Positions 43,294-52,204 of a stretch of DNA of 64,000 nucleotides are shown here, piece by piece (the first letter of the stretch is position 1; each line of letters begins with the position of its first letter). Source of the stretch: Clostridia bacterium (GTDB lineage: Bacteria; Bacillota; Clostridia; Oscillospirales; CAG-272); assembly GCA_017504625.1 (NCBI GenBank), contig JAFVQU010000006.1:1-64000 (forward strand), given 5' to 3'. The position numbers and the translations under genes were made by a program. The notes beneath the pieces were generated by a model, which worked only from the letters and a program-made list of their open reading frames with translations, searched no databases and was not told the origin of the DNA.

Positions 43294-44145
43294 TTACTTT
43301 TGCATATTTCTGAATCCGTGCGGAGATGTTGAATACTTGTTCTTGAAAATTCGGTAAAAGTAGCTCATGCTTCCAAATCCGCAGGAGTAACAAATTTCTA
43401 TTATTGGGATATCTGTACGCGATAGCAGGCTTGCGGCATGGTTTAAGCGAAGCTCGTTTATGTATTCCGCTAAGGTTATACCGCAATATTTTTTTACACT
43501 TCTTGCCAGATGCTCGCGGCTTTTACCCGAAAGAGAGATCATTCTGTCCATACCTGCGGCAAAGTTTTCGGGACGCTCCATCTTTGAAAGCAGGGAGGAA
43601 AGCCATACGGGGAGAGAATTTTGCGTTGCCTGCCGCGAGAAATTGAAATGCCTTGAGAAAACGTCTGCAAGAATTGCGCGCATCTTGACCTTTAGTGCTT
43701 TTTTGTCCTGCCAGTTGACTATATTAAGCTCGCTGATCTGTGAGAGCAGCCTTTTTTTCTCTACTACGCTCAAATTTACAGTCGGGGGCATATCACAAGA
43801 GAGTAATTCGTCTGACGGGAAGTCGGGTGACAGAAAAATGAAGAGCTGCCTTGCGGTTTTACTTGAAAAGGCGAGATTTATGTATGTCGTCTTTCGGCTT
43901 TCGGGCTCGTCGTATATATATCCGTGAGTATCGTCGGGACGTATGAAAACAAGGCTACCCTCGGGTAGCTTTTGCACTATTCCGTTTACCAAATGGGTAA
44001 CCGTGCCTTCGACAGTCAAAAATATCTCGTAGAAATCGTGGGAATGAGGATAAAAGATGTCGTTTTCACCGTAGACGTACTGATAAAAGCACTCGGCTGT
44101 CGTGTCGACGTTGTATGTGTGTGTCAAACGTGGATATTCGCTCAT
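43294..44145 (-). CDS. AraC-family regulator with cupin sensor, divergent from the GH38 gene
   Basis: 283 residues. N-terminal cupin (about 15-110, IFYPHSHDFYEIFLTVEGTV, GSLVFIRPDDTHGY) and C-terminal double helix-turn-helix (about 180-283) with YINELRLNHAASLLSRTDIP and CYSCGFGSMSYFYRIFKNKY. Known: members with this layout bind sugars in the cupin and activate adjacent carbohydrate genes. Divergent by 119 bp from the alpha-mannosidase gene, its likely target. GGAGG precedes ATG at 44145. Confidence 0.9.
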   Translation of the reverse strand: MSEYPRLTHTYNVDTTAECFYQYVYGENDIFYPHSHDFYEIFLTVEGTVTHLVNGIVQKLPEGSLVFIRPDDTHGYIYDEPESRKTTYINLAFSSKTARQLFIFLSPDFPSDELLSCDMPPTVNLSVVEKKRLLSQISELNIVNWQDKKALKVKMRAILADVFSRHFNFSRQATQNSLPVWLSSLLSKMERPENFAAGMDRMISLSGKSREHLARSVKKYCGITLAEYINELRLNHAASLLSRTDIPIIEICYSCGFGSMSYFYRIFKNKYSTSPHGFRNMQK

Positions 44146-44264
44146 ATATAGCCTCCGAAAATATCACTATAATATAATGATTTTATCATAATAAAGGAAG
44201 AATGGCAAGCCCTTTTTATTATATAATGAAAAAAAGTAAAAATCGGCTTTGGAGGTATGATATA

Positions 44265-46646
44265 ATGAAAAAAATGCATCTTATATGCAATTCTCATATC
44301 GATCCCGCGTGGCTTTGGCGCTGGAATGAAGGGCTCGCCGAAACACTCTCGACCTTCCGCGTTGCAGCGGATTTTTGCGAGCAGTACGACGGATTCGTTT
44401 TTAATCATAACGAATCGTTGCTGTACGAATGGGTGGAGGAGCACGAGCCTGAGCTTTTCGAGAGGATAAAGAAGCTCGTCAAATGTGGAAAGTGGGCGAT
44501 AATGGGAGGCTGGTATCTCCAACCCGATTGCGTAATGCTTTCGGGAGAAAGCTTTCTGTCGCAGATAGAGCTTGGACACGAATATTTTCTTGAAAAATTC
44601 GGTGCAAAACCGACTACCGCTATCAATTTCGATCCCTTCGGTCATTCCCGTGGGCTTGTGCAGATATTAAAAAAGAGCGGATACGACAGCTATATGTTCA
44701 TGCGTCCGCATAAAAAGTATCCTCGAGATTTTATCTGGGAGGGCTACGATGGCAGCAGGATTAAGGCGCACAGCATCTTTGACGGATACGGAGGAGGAGC
44801 AAGCAAGGTCTTTGTTTGGACTGATAATCTTTGCAAGGATGATGGCATAGATGTGGGCTCGTGCCACTGGGGTGTAGGAAATCACGGAGGCATGCCGTCA
44901 AGACAAGCACTTGAATCGATCAACGAATTTATCAAAAATAAGACCGATTGTACCGTTCTCCACTCGACCTCTGAGGCATATATAGCTGAGGTTGACGAGG
45001 ACAAGCTTGAGGTTTTCAGCGAGTCGCTTATTCCGACGATGGTTGGCTGCTATACTTCGGTCGTGAGAATTAAGCAGGCAAATCGCCGTCTTGAAAACAA
45101 GATCGCCCTGACGGAGAAGGCGATGAGCTATGCAAATATGCTTTGCGGAGCCGAGTATGACGGAGAGGAGCTTAAAAAAGCGAAAAAAGCACTCGCTTTT
45201 TGCCAATTCCACGATATATTGCCCGGTTCACATATAAAAAAGGTGGAGGAGGATTCGCTTTGCACTATGGGCTACGGCGAGGAGATAGCCGACAGACTTT
45301 ACAACAAAGCCTTCTTCAAGCTCTGTGAGGGACAGAAAAAGGGAAATCACGGTGAGATTCCGATAATGATCTTCAATCCTCATCCTTATGAGGTAGAGGG
45401 TGAATTTGAAATGGGCTTTATGCTCCAGAATCAGAACTGGAACCGCGCGCAGTCTACGGTTGGCAAGGTCTACGACAAGGACGGCAATTTCCTGCCCACG
45501 CAGAACGAAAAGCCCGACTGCACATTCAATCTCGACTGGCCGAGAAAGATCAGCTTTAAGGCAAGGCTTGCCCCCTCGTCTGTAAGCAGATTTGACTGTA
45601 AGCTTGAGGCGATTGAGGGCGAGAGATGGCCGACCTATAACACTGACACCGATTTTGTTGAGGTGCGTAACGATAGAATGCACGCCATAATCAATAAAAA
45701 GACCGGACTTATAGAGAAATATGAAGTAGACGGCAAATCCTATCTTAAGAACGGCGGTGTGATCGAGGTCTACCGCGATTACGAGGACCCGTGGGGAATG
45801 TATGTCGATTCCTTTAAAAATTACGAGGGCAGCTTTGAGCTTATGAGCGATGCTGAGGCAAGTGAGTTCAGGGGATATCCCGACGATATACATCCTTGCG
45901 TTACGGTGATAGAGGACGGCGATGTGAGATGCGTGGTGCAGGCAATATTTAAGTATAAGAGAAATGCCGCGGTCGTTGAATACAGTCTTCCCAAGCACAG
46001 CTCGTATATTGACATCAAGGTGAGGATCTTTTCAAACGAATCCAACAAAATGATAAAATACCGATTTGATACGGCGTTTGCGGGAACTCCTTATGGCGAG
46101 ACCGCGTTTGGAGAGGAGGCTCTTTTTAACGACGAGAAGGAGTCGGTATACCATAAGTGGTGCGGTATCAGAGGAGAGGACAAGTCGCTTTACGTTATCA
46201 ATAACGGTGTTTACGGCGGAAGCTTTACCGATAAGAGCATAAAGCTGTCCCTGCTCCGCACACCCTCCTATGCCACGCATCCGATAAACGATTGGCAGAT
46301 AGCACCCCACGACAGATATCTCGATCACGTCGATATGGGAGAGCGTGTCTTTAACTTCAGAATCACCGCCGACGATAATATTTCTCGCGCGGCGCAGGTC
46401 TTTAACGAGGCACCTCAGGTACTGTCCTTCTTTCCATCGGGTAACGGTGAGAAAAAGGGTACCGCCGTCAGAGTTGACAACGAGAAAATCATTCTTTCAT
46501 CTGTCAGAAAAAAGAACGGCAAGTTTGTTTTAACTCTTTACAATTCGTCGTCAGATCCTCAAACTGCAACCGTTGAGCTTACCGCAATCGGCAAGTCGAT
46601 TGCAGTCGCGCTTAAGGGATTTGAACTTACGACGGTTGAAATATAA
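44265..46646 (+). CDS. GH38 alpha-mannosidase
   Basis: 794 residues. The family opening is clear: MHLICNSHIDPAWLWRWNEG with the first zinc ligands His-x-Asp, then GGWYLQPDCVMLSGESF with the nucleophile Asp in QPD, and FDPFGHSRGLVQILKKSGYD. The central and C-terminal beta domains (about 390-794) end with KGFELTTVEI. No signal peptide, so it acts in the cytosol on imported mannosides, perhaps from N-glycans; linkage preference is not decidable by eye. ATG at 44265 is chosen for GGAGG nine bases upstream; an in-frame ATG at 44202 has no site. It reads divergently from its AraC neighbour and ends at a strong terminator. Confidence 0.93.
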   Translation: MKKMHLICNSHIDPAWLWRWNEGLAETLSTFRVAADFCEQYDGFVFNHNESLLYEWVEEHEPELFERIKKLVKCGKWAIMGGWYLQPDCVMLSGESFLSQIELGHEYFLEKFGAKPTTAINFDPFGHSRGLVQILKKSGYDSYMFMRPHKKYPRDFIWEGYDGSRIKAHSIFDGYGGGASKVFVWTDNLCKDDGIDVGSCHWGVGNHGGMPSRQALESINEFIKNKTDCTVLHSTSEAYIAEVDEDKLEVFSESLIPTMVGCYTSVVRIKQANRRLENKIALTEKAMSYANMLCGAEYDGEELKKAKKALAFCQFHDILPGSHIKKVEEDSLCTMGYGEEIADRLYNKAFFKLCEGQKKGNHGEIPIMIFNPHPYEVEGEFEMGFMLQNQNWNRAQSTVGKVYDKDGNFLPTQNEKPDCTFNLDWPRKISFKARLAPSSVSRFDCKLEAIEGERWPTYNTDTDFVEVRNDRMHAIINKKTGLIEKYEVDGKSYLKNGGVIEVYRDYEDPWGMYVDSFKNYEGSFELMSDAEASEFRGYPDDIHPCVTVIEDGDVRCVVQAIFKYKRNAAVVEYSLPKHSSYIDIKVRIFSNESNKMIKYRFDTAFAGTPYGETAFGEEALFNDEKESVYHKWCGIRGEDKSLYVINNGVYGGSFTDKSIKLSLLRTPSYATHPINDWQIAPHDRYLDHVDMGERVFNFRITADDNISRAAQVFNEAPQVLSFFPSGNGEKKGTAVRVDNEKIILSSVRKKNGKFVLTLYNSSSDPQTATVELTAIGKSIAVALKGFELTTVEI

Positions 46647-46655
46647 ACGAAAAAG

Positions 46656-46681
46656 AAGCACGGCAATCGCCGTGCTTCTTG
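46656..46681. terminator. Bidirectional terminator
   Basis: AAGAAGCACGGC/GCCGTGCTTCTT with a 4-nt loop, flanked by A-rich and T-rich ends; serves the mannosidase gene and the converging lipoprotein gene. Confidence 0.88.
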
Positions 46682-46691
46682 ATTTTAAATA

Positions 46692-48773
46692 TTACTTCTT
46701 AGCTCTGGGCTTGAAGAAATATGCGTAGTTGGACGATTCCTCCTTGAATTCCTCAAAGGTGAGTACCGAGTAGGAGTCGCTTCCGAAGTAGGAGAGAGGA
46801 TCCTCCTTGTAGGTATCAAACTTGGATTCAATGAAGGATGCTACCTTTGCAACGTAATCGTCAAAGTTCTTTACGGTCATCTTCTTGAGAGATTCTGCGC
46901 CGTAGTAGCTGGTCCACTTGTTGCCGCCGATGCCATTGTTGAGCTTAAGACCGTCGTTGATCATGTAAGCGGTCTTGTTATACACGATAGGCATAACGGG
47001 CATATCCTCCATGAGTATCTCCTCTGCCTTGTGGAGATTTGCGGAGCGGTTTGCGGTGTTCTTTTCGTTGTAGATCGCTTCGATAAGGCTATTGTATTCC
47101 TCAGAGTTGTATCCGGTGATATGTGGAGTAAGCTCGTAGTTGTCGGCAACCGACATATCCATTCCCGAGCCCGAGAACTGAAGCGCGAAGGGAGCGAGAA
47201 CCGAGAAGGGGTCTACCGAGGGAGCAACGAGGTCAAGAAGAATTACCTCAAATTTGCCGTCGCGGAGATCCTCTGCGTAGAGGTCGTCGCAAATATCGGT
47301 AGGAATAGAGTCGGTGGGCTTGTAGTAGTCGTTGTTGGCAATTGTGCCGCGGAGCTTGATCTCAACGTCAAATCCGAGCTCGCACCAAGCGTCAACTATC
47401 ATCTCGGCGATGAGCTTGTGGGATTCGTCATAAGCGGTAACAGTAAGCTCGAAGGAGTAATCCGAAGCGTCAACGCCTGCGCTCTTGAGGAGCTTTTTTG
47501 CCTCGTCAATATTCTTGCCAAGGTACTTGTAGCTACCCGACGCAACGTCACGGAAGAGGGACTTATGCGAGTTGGTATCGAACATACCGGGGGCAACGAG
47601 TCCGTCTGCCACCTCGGCAAACACGAGAGCCTCCTTGATAGCGTTACGGTCGATAGCCATTGAAAGCGCCTGTCTTACCTCCTTGATAGCGAAGAGCTTT
47701 TCTCCGTCTATCTCGGCGTTCTGGTTGAAGTAGCATACGCTTGTGGAAAGAGAATCCTTGACGATAGCCTGATCCTTATAGTCATCGCGGAGCGATACGG
47801 GAATGTCGTTCATATAAAGGATAGTGCCGTTGTCGTATGCCTCCTTGATATCCTCGTCGCTCATAGAGCAGTCAACGATGATTCTGTAAGGAGTGACCGA
47901 TACGTCAAGCATCTTGTCCTTTTCGCTGTTTCTGTAATAGTATGCGTTTCTCTCAAGCACGAAGTTTGTAACCAACTGCTCGCGGAACCTCTGCGACTCG
48001 GTCTTTACAGACGTATCGTATATCGTCTCGCCGCCAACCTTGGTCGATTCGGTGTAGTTGAAGTCGTCATATCTTGTGCCGGACTTGTTGGTGAAGCTGA
48101 TTCTTGAAAGCTTGAAGGGGCCGCTTGTAACCATCGTACCGGGCTTCTTTGCCCAGTCGTCGCTCTTGCTACCGCCTACCTTGTCCTCACGGAGAGGAGC
48201 GAGAGCCAGGCTTGTAAGGTTGAGAATGAACTGATCGTAGTCGATGGGCTTTTCAAACTGAATGGTTACTGTCTTGCCGTCGGCGGTAAGACCTATATCG
48301 TCCTTGGAGACCTCGCCCTCGTTATAAGCGCGGGCGTTCTTTATGTCAAAGAGAAGAGCTGCGGTGTTGTAGGAGTCCTTGAAGGAAAGCACTCTCTTCC
48401 ACGCGAAAACTACGTCGTCTGCGGTGACGGGAGTGTTGTCAGACCAGTTGGTGTCTGCAAGCTCTATGTACATATAGTATTCGTCCGCATTGGGATCTTC
48501 CTTGACGGAGTATTCCTTTGCGAGAGAATTCTGCACCTTGCCCTTCTCGTCAAGAACGAAGAGGGTATCGAAAAGAAGACTTACGACTGATCTTGTTGCC
48601 TCGTTGACGTATGCACGGGTCGGATCGAGGTCGTAAACGTTTTCCGAAAGGTACATGATAATTTGCTCACCCTTGTCCTCTGCGGTAACGGGAATCTTGC
48701 CGCGCGAGCAGCCAGCCATTGCCGAGAAACAAATAAGAAGACAAACGAGCAACGCGATAATGCGCTTTGACAT
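46692..48773 (-). CDS. Family 5 extracellular solute-binding lipoprotein (oligopeptide-type)
   Basis: 693 residues. A lipoprotein signal peptide (MSKRIIALLVCLLICFSAMA then GC, lipidated Cys22) precedes an SBP_bac_5-like protein: YDLDPTRAYVNEATRSVVSL, YSVKEDPNADEYYMY, VTADDVVFAWKRVLSFKDSY, EVRQALSMAIDRNAIKEAL and NKTAYMINDGLKLNNGIGGN. Usual length is about 500-560, so about 130 residues are extra, partly in the central region around 225-330. Known: such proteins deliver peptides or other solutes to Dpp/Opp permeases; no permease or ATPase gene is in the neighbourhood, so it is an orphan binding protein here. AGGAGG precedes the ATG. Confidence 0.86.
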   Translation of the reverse strand: MSKRIIALLVCLLICFSAMAGCSRGKIPVTAEDKGEQIIMYLSENVYDLDPTRAYVNEATRSVVSLLFDTLFVLDEKGKVQNSLAKEYSVKEDPNADEYYMYIELADTNWSDNTPVTADDVVFAWKRVLSFKDSYNTAALLFDIKNARAYNEGEVSKDDIGLTADGKTVTIQFEKPIDYDQFILNLTSLALAPLREDKVGGSKSDDWAKKPGTMVTSGPFKLSRISFTNKSGTRYDDFNYTESTKVGGETIYDTSVKTESQRFREQLVTNFVLERNAYYYRNSEKDKMLDVSVTPYRIIVDCSMSDEDIKEAYDNGTILYMNDIPVSLRDDYKDQAIVKDSLSTSVCYFNQNAEIDGEKLFAIKEVRQALSMAIDRNAIKEALVFAEVADGLVAPGMFDTNSHKSLFRDVASGSYKYLGKNIDEAKKLLKSAGVDASDYSFELTVTAYDESHKLIAEMIVDAWCELGFDVEIKLRGTIANNDYYKPTDSIPTDICDDLYAEDLRDGKFEVILLDLVAPSVDPFSVLAPFALQFSGSGMDMSVADNYELTPHITGYNSEEYNSLIEAIYNEKNTANRSANLHKAEEILMEDMPVMPIVYNKTAYMINDGLKLNNGIGGNKWTSYYGAESLKKMTVKNFDDYVAKVASFIESKFDTYKEDPLSYFGSDSYSVLTFEEFKEESSNYAYFFKPRAKK

Positions 48774-48830
48774 AATGGGTATCCTCCTGATTTGTGTGTA
48801 TCGAAGCTAAAAATTGCGATTCTTCATAGT

Positions 48831-48859
48831 ATTATATCATATTCTCTTCAATTAATCAA
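48831..48859 (-). promoter_or_regulatory. Promoter of the solute-binding lipoprotein gene
   Basis: Minus strand TTGATT (48859-48854), 17-bp spacer, TATAAT (48836-48831). The rest of the 346-bp gap (48870-49075) is AT-rich with no gene or strong structure that I can support. Confidence 0.75.
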
Positions 48860-49078
48860 TAGCGGAAAGCAACTTAATCGAATATTCGTGATTATGCACA
48901 TATAATAAATTATTGATTTGTACAAAAAGTATATTTGATTGTTTAATAAATATATGCCCACGCGTATGCGCGCGCTGCGTTTAGCTTTTTTGAGGGCGTG
49001 ACAGACGTAACACCGACGTTTTTCGGGTAGCAATGCATGCCGGCATTTAAATCCGCCTTTTGCATATATTAAACGAGA

Positions 49079-49103
49079 AAGCCGCCGACCTTCAAGTCGG
49101 CGG
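49079..49103 (-). terminator. Possible terminator of the small membrane protein gene
   Basis: GCCGCCGAC/GTCGGCGGC around a 6-nt loop at 49081-49104; on the minus strand TTTCTCGTTT follows, a weak U-tract. Confidence 0.5.
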
Positions 49104-49119
49104 CGGAGGATTGGGGGAA

Positions 49120-49428
49120 TTATTTTGATCTGCGGTCTATCATGCTTTTGAGAGTGAGAAACTCAACGAGGGTGATAAGAAGGCAAAGAAAAAGTCCGCC
49201 AAGAAGCGAGATGCTGCCGTTATCCATACTGCCGACGACTCCGAAGAAGGAGAAGAAGAGCGCGGTTGCAACGGTTGCCTTTTCGATCTTCACCATAAGC
49301 GCGCAGGTGAAGAACGCGACGATGGCGCATATAGCGGAAAGGAGCTTGTCGCCCACGCGCACGTCGGTTATGGAGGGAGCTGACTTGATATTACTATGAT
49401 AGGTTCTGTTATCCAAATAAGCGTTCAT
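49120..49428 (-). CDS. Small membrane protein of unknown function
   Basis: 102 residues with about three hydrophobic segments (about 29-48, 51-66 and 72-92) after a polar N-terminus (MNAYLDNRTYHSNIKSAPSI). Not recognised. GAGGTAACACA precedes the ATG at 49428. Its promoter shares a divergent regulatory region, including an 11-bp repeated motif, with the XRE-S24 repressor gene, so it may be that repressor's target. Confidence 0.6.
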   Translation of the reverse strand: MNAYLDNRTYHSNIKSAPSITDVRVGDKLLSAICAIVAFFTCALMVKIEKATVATALFFSFFGVVGSMDNGSISLLGGLFLCLLITLVEFLTLKSMIDRRSK

Positions 49429-49533
49429 TGTGTTACCTCTCGTTTCGGTAATTGTTTATTGAATGGAATCAAACTCGTTCTTAAGCAGGAAAAATTCATC
49501 GAAAAATGTCGTAAAATTTCCTTTTGTGATGTC

Positions 49534-49562
49534 ATTATAGCACCAAAAACGGAACTTGTCAA
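49534..49562 (-). promoter_or_regulatory. Promoter of the small membrane protein gene
   Basis: Minus strand TTGACA (49562-49557), 17-bp spacer, TATAAT (49539-49534). One copy of CAAAAACGGAA (49544-49554, plus-strand orientation) lies inside the spacer. Confidence 0.85.
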
Positions 49563-49638
49563 GACTTTTTGAGAAATTTTTTCAAAAATATTTTCAAAAA
49601 CGGAAAATAATTTTAGAAAAGCACTTGACAAAACGGAA
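49544..49638 (+). promoter_or_regulatory. Three-copy CAAAA(A)CGGAA motif across divergent promoters
   Basis: Copies at 49544-49554 and 49595-49605 (CAAAAACGGAA) and 49629-49638 (CAAAACGGAA), all in the same orientation. The first lies in the spacer of the minus promoter and the third overlaps the -35 box and spacer of the plus promoter, so these are candidate operators for the XRE-S24 protein encoded next door. Confidence 0.55.
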
Positions 49639-49653
49639 AATCGGGGTTATAAT
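49625..49653 (+). promoter_or_regulatory. Promoter of the XRE-S24 repressor gene
   Basis: TTGACA (49625-49630), 17-bp spacer, TATAAT (49648-49653); the leader to the start codon is about 95 nt. Confidence 0.85.
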
Positions 49654-49756
49654 TATTCCAGAAAGAGAAAATTCGGGCGTTGTGCGGAAAAACGTCGACT
49701 TGCCGACTGCTCCGTGTCGCACACGCGTATAAATAGAATGAAAGGCAGGGTGCGTG

Positions 49757-50548
49757 ATGGAATACACCTACATTGACAGAATAAAACAGATAAAAAGCGA
49801 GAAGAAGATCACCAACGATCAGCTCTCGGATATGACCGGTATCCCGCTTGGCACGCTCTCGAAAATTTTGGCGGGAATCAGCGATTCGCCCAAGCTTTCA
49901 AACATCGTGGCTATCTGCGCCGCGCTTGAATGCTCGGTCGATTATATTTTGACGGGCATTCCCGAAAATACGAACAACTACACGCTCGAGGAGCGCGAGA
50001 TGACTATGATAGAGAATTACCGCAGACTTGACGCGCATAGCCGCGAGCTTGTCGCGATGGTTATCTCCAAGGAAGCGGAGAGAGCGTCGCACGGCGAGGT
50101 AGCAGAGCGCGGACTGGGCATTATCAGAGGCGGAGCGGCATCGAGAGGCAAGGCGATGAAGAACGCGATAGGTCTTTCGCGCCGCAGCATCAGCCTTTAC
50201 GATCTTCCCGTATCTGCGGGCACGGGTGTATATCTCACCGATACCGAGTCGGTTTCGATCAATATTCCCGATAATCCCGATACCTCAGGCGCGGATTTTG
50301 CGCTTCGTATCAAGGGCGACAGTATGGAGCCCAAATACCGCGACGGCGACGTGCTTCTCGTTGAGGAATGCGACGCGGTCGAGTACGGCGAGCTTGGAAT
50401 CTTCATTCTCGACGGTGACGGATATTTCAAAAAGTTCGGCGGTGACAGACTTATCTCGCTCAACGAAAAATACGCCCCCATTCTTCTAAAGAGCTTCGAG
50501 AACGTTGCCTGCTGCGGCAGAGTTATCGGCAAGCTCAAGAGAAAGTGA
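49757..50548 (+). CDS. XRE-S24 (LexA/CI-like) self-cleaving repressor
   Basis: 263 residues. N-terminal XRE helix-turn-helix (about 5-66, QIKSEKKITNDQLSDMTGIP, LSNIVAICAALECSVDYILT), a linker, then an S24 peptidase domain (about 145-263): cleavage-site-like SAGTG with Ala154-Gly155, nucleophile Ser189 in IKGDSMEPKYRDGD, and the catalytic Lys at 225 or 226 in DGYFKKFG. Known: such repressors cleave themselves with RecA help or on other signals and so derepress their targets. No phage genes are nearby, so a host stress regulator is inferred. A GTG three bases before the ATG could be an alternative start. Confidence 0.9.
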   Translation: MEYTYIDRIKQIKSEKKITNDQLSDMTGIPLGTLSKILAGISDSPKLSNIVAICAALECSVDYILTGIPENTNNYTLEEREMTMIENYRRLDAHSRELVAMVISKEAERASHGEVAERGLGIIRGGAASRGKAMKNAIGLSRRSISLYDLPVSAGTGVYLTDTESVSINIPDNPDTSGADFALRIKGDSMEPKYRDGDVLLVEECDAVEYGELGIFILDGDGYFKKFGGDRLISLNEKYAPILLKSFENVACCGRVIGKLKRK

Positions 50549-50590
50549 TTTTGCCTTTTGGTACAGATTGAAAATACTTGTGGCATAAAG

Positions 50591-50618
50591 AAAAGGACTG
50601 CATTGCAGTCCTTTTTTT
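50591..50618. terminator. Bidirectional terminator
   Basis: AAAAGGACTGCA/TGCAGTCCTTTT nearly perfect stem followed by TTTT on the plus side; A-rich on the other side for the converging acetyltransferase gene. Confidence 0.88.
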
Positions 50619-51069
50619 AATTGTTCGCTTGAGCTTTAGCGTTACTCATTATATACCTGCTATCTCCGACGGTTTTTGTGACCTCGAAGCCAAGCCGCTT
50701 ATAGAGTGCGATCGCGCGCTCGTTTCTAATGAAAACGTAGAACATCACGGGTGAATTGATCGAAGAACAGCATTTTTTGATCACCGCCGAGCCGATGCCG
50801 CGGCTTTGAAATTCCTCGAAAATATAGAGGTCGTCGAGCTCATATTCGCCGTCCTCATTTTTGTAAAAATGATAGTAGCCCGCCTTTTTGCCGTCGGAGT
50901 ATATCGTTGTGTATTCGTCGATAGAGCTCTCAAGCTTTTTGCGCACCCATAAAAGCACCTTTTCGTAGTCGATGCTGTCGATATTTTCGTACTTGTCGAT
51001 CAGTTGCTTGCAGAGCAAAAATATCTGCTCGGCGTCGGAGATCGTTGCTTTGTTGTAAGTTGTTTTCAT
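50617..51069 (-). CDS. GNAT-family N-acetyltransferase
   Basis: 150 residues. ELDDLYIFEEFQSRGIGSAV carries the acetyl-CoA pyrophosphate loop (Q/R-x-x-G-x-G), followed by FYVFIRNERAIALYKRLGFE, the standard GNAT ending. Substrate unknown. ATG at 51069 overlaps the stop of the upstream acetyltransferase (ATGA), so the two are translationally coupled; an in-frame TTG 12 bases upstream is less likely. Confidence 0.87.
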   Translation of the reverse strand: MKTTYNKATISDAEQIFLLCKQLIDKYENIDSIDYEKVLLWVRKKLESSIDEYTTIYSDGKKAGYYHFYKNEDGEYELDDLYIFEEFQSRGIGSAVIKKCCSSINSPVMFYVFIRNERAIALYKRLGFEVTKTVGDSRYIMSNAKAQANN

Positions 51070-51593
51070 AATTTGATCCAAAAACGTTTCAGATTTCGGT
51101 TGTCGGTGGGCTCGTGTACCGTTGATTCGTAAACGCCGCCGTTTGCAAGAATTGTCTTTTCGCTGCCAATATTTCCGTCAGCGCAGGTGATCAGTACTTT
51201 GTCGATCCCGATCTCGAGGCAATACGGAAGAGCCATTTTGAGCATTTCTTTGGCGTAACCACGGCGTCGCTCGGTCGGGCGCACGGAATAACCGATGTGA
51301 CCTCCGAATTTTTCGAGATAGTCGTTGAAGCAGTGTCTTACCTGCAGCATTCCGACAAGTCTGTTGTCGCTCTTACGAACCAAAAAGAATTGCGTTGCAG
51401 GAACCAGATGAGAGGGAACCGTTTGCCGATCCTCGTATTCTGCGCACGTCTTTACGTACTCTTCGGGATCTTCAATCCTTCGAAGAGGCCCCGTTCCGTC
51501 CATCGAGTCGCCTGCATCGAGAAACTCTTGTCTGTACTCTGTGATCTGACTTGCATACTCGACCGTCGGTCGTGTTAAAATAAATTTTTCCAC
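51066..51593 (-). CDS. GNAT-family N-acetyltransferase
   Basis: 175 residues. GGHIGYSVRPTERRRGYAKE contains the acetyl-CoA loop (R-R-x-G-x-A), and NIGSEKTILANGGVYES the C-terminal GNAT signature. The start is GTG at 51593 with AAGGAG nine bases upstream. It is coupled to the next acetyltransferase by an ATGA overlap and lies 43 bp after the NUDIX gene, giving a NUDIX-GNAT-GNAT operon. Known relatives include antibiotic and protein N-acetyltransferases; no specific substrate can be read. Confidence 0.87.
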   Translation of the reverse strand: MEKFILTRPTVEYASQITEYRQEFLDAGDSMDGTGPLRRIEDPEEYVKTCAEYEDRQTVPSHLVPATQFFLVRKSDNRLVGMLQVRHCFNDYLEKFGGHIGYSVRPTERRRGYAKEMLKMALPYCLEIGIDKVLITCADGNIGSEKTILANGGVYESTVHEPTDNRNLKRFWIKL

Positions 51594-51636
51594 AGTTTTC
51601 GTTCTCCTTATAGCATTTCGGCTTCGTGCTCATAGT

Positions 51637-52116
51637 TCATCTCTCGTCATTTATAAAGTGCTTGACCGCGTCAGTCGGGTTATTAAGTTCTGTTTTGAAA
51701 AATTCGGGATAGATTTTCATATCCTCGTCGGGCAACACCCATTTGAGAAATTCGCGGCTGTGATCCTCGGTGAAGCTTTCGCTGACGGGAGTGAAATCGT
51801 TGGGGACCTTCATATAGAAGTAGAATGAGATTTCGTAGACCAGTTTGCCAAAGTTGACTTTGTCGTCGCCGTAAAAATAGTTTTCGTGGACGAATCCGAG
51901 GCGGTCGACCTCCATCTTGACGCCTGTTTCCTCAAAAACCTCGCGAACGATCGCTTCCTCTGCCGTTTCGCCGAACTTGATCCTGCCGCCGACCGAATAG
52001 AGATAGTTGTTTCTATCGTTACCGACCATAAGGATCTTGCCGTCCTTCATTATTATCGCACCGACGCGGATATTCAAAATTCCGTCGTCGCAGGGAACGC
52101 ACATATCTTTGCTCAT
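51637..52116 (-). CDS. NUDIX hydrolase
   Basis: 159 residues with the complete Nudix box GRIKFGETAEEAIVREVFEE followed by TGV (about 44-66), the Mg2+-binding motif for hydrolysis of nucleoside diphosphates linked to another group. Not distinguishable between MutT-like and other substrates. AAAGGACGG precedes ATG at 52116. First gene of the NUDIX-GNAT-GNAT operon. Confidence 0.9.
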   Translation of the reverse strand: MSKDMCVPCDDGILNIRVGAIIMKDGKILMVGNDRNNYLYSVGGRIKFGETAEEAIVREVFEETGVKMEVDRLGFVHENYFYGDDKVNFGKLVYEISFYFYMKVPNDFTPVSESFTEDHSREFLKWVLPDEDMKIYPEFFKTELNNPTDAVKHFINDER

Positions 52117-52150
52117 TTTCTGCCGTCCTTTCGATAGTGTTGATAGGTAA

Positions 52151-52179
52151 ATTATACCACTAAATTAGTGCAAAGTCAA
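52151..52179 (-). promoter_or_regulatory. Promoter of the NUDIX-GNAT-GNAT operon with internal palindrome
   Basis: Minus strand TTGACT (52179-52174), 17-bp spacer, TATAAT (52156-52151). The spacer is filled by the 13-bp palindrome CACTAAATTAGTG (52158-52170). Confidence 0.8.
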
Positions 52180-52204
52180 TCGGATTTAACCAAAGGTTTA
52201 GCGG

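Noticed and set aside
49757..50548. Prophage CI repressor
   Set aside because: No integrase, excisionase, Cro, terminase or other phage gene is in the flanking sequence, so a chromosomal stress regulator is more likely.
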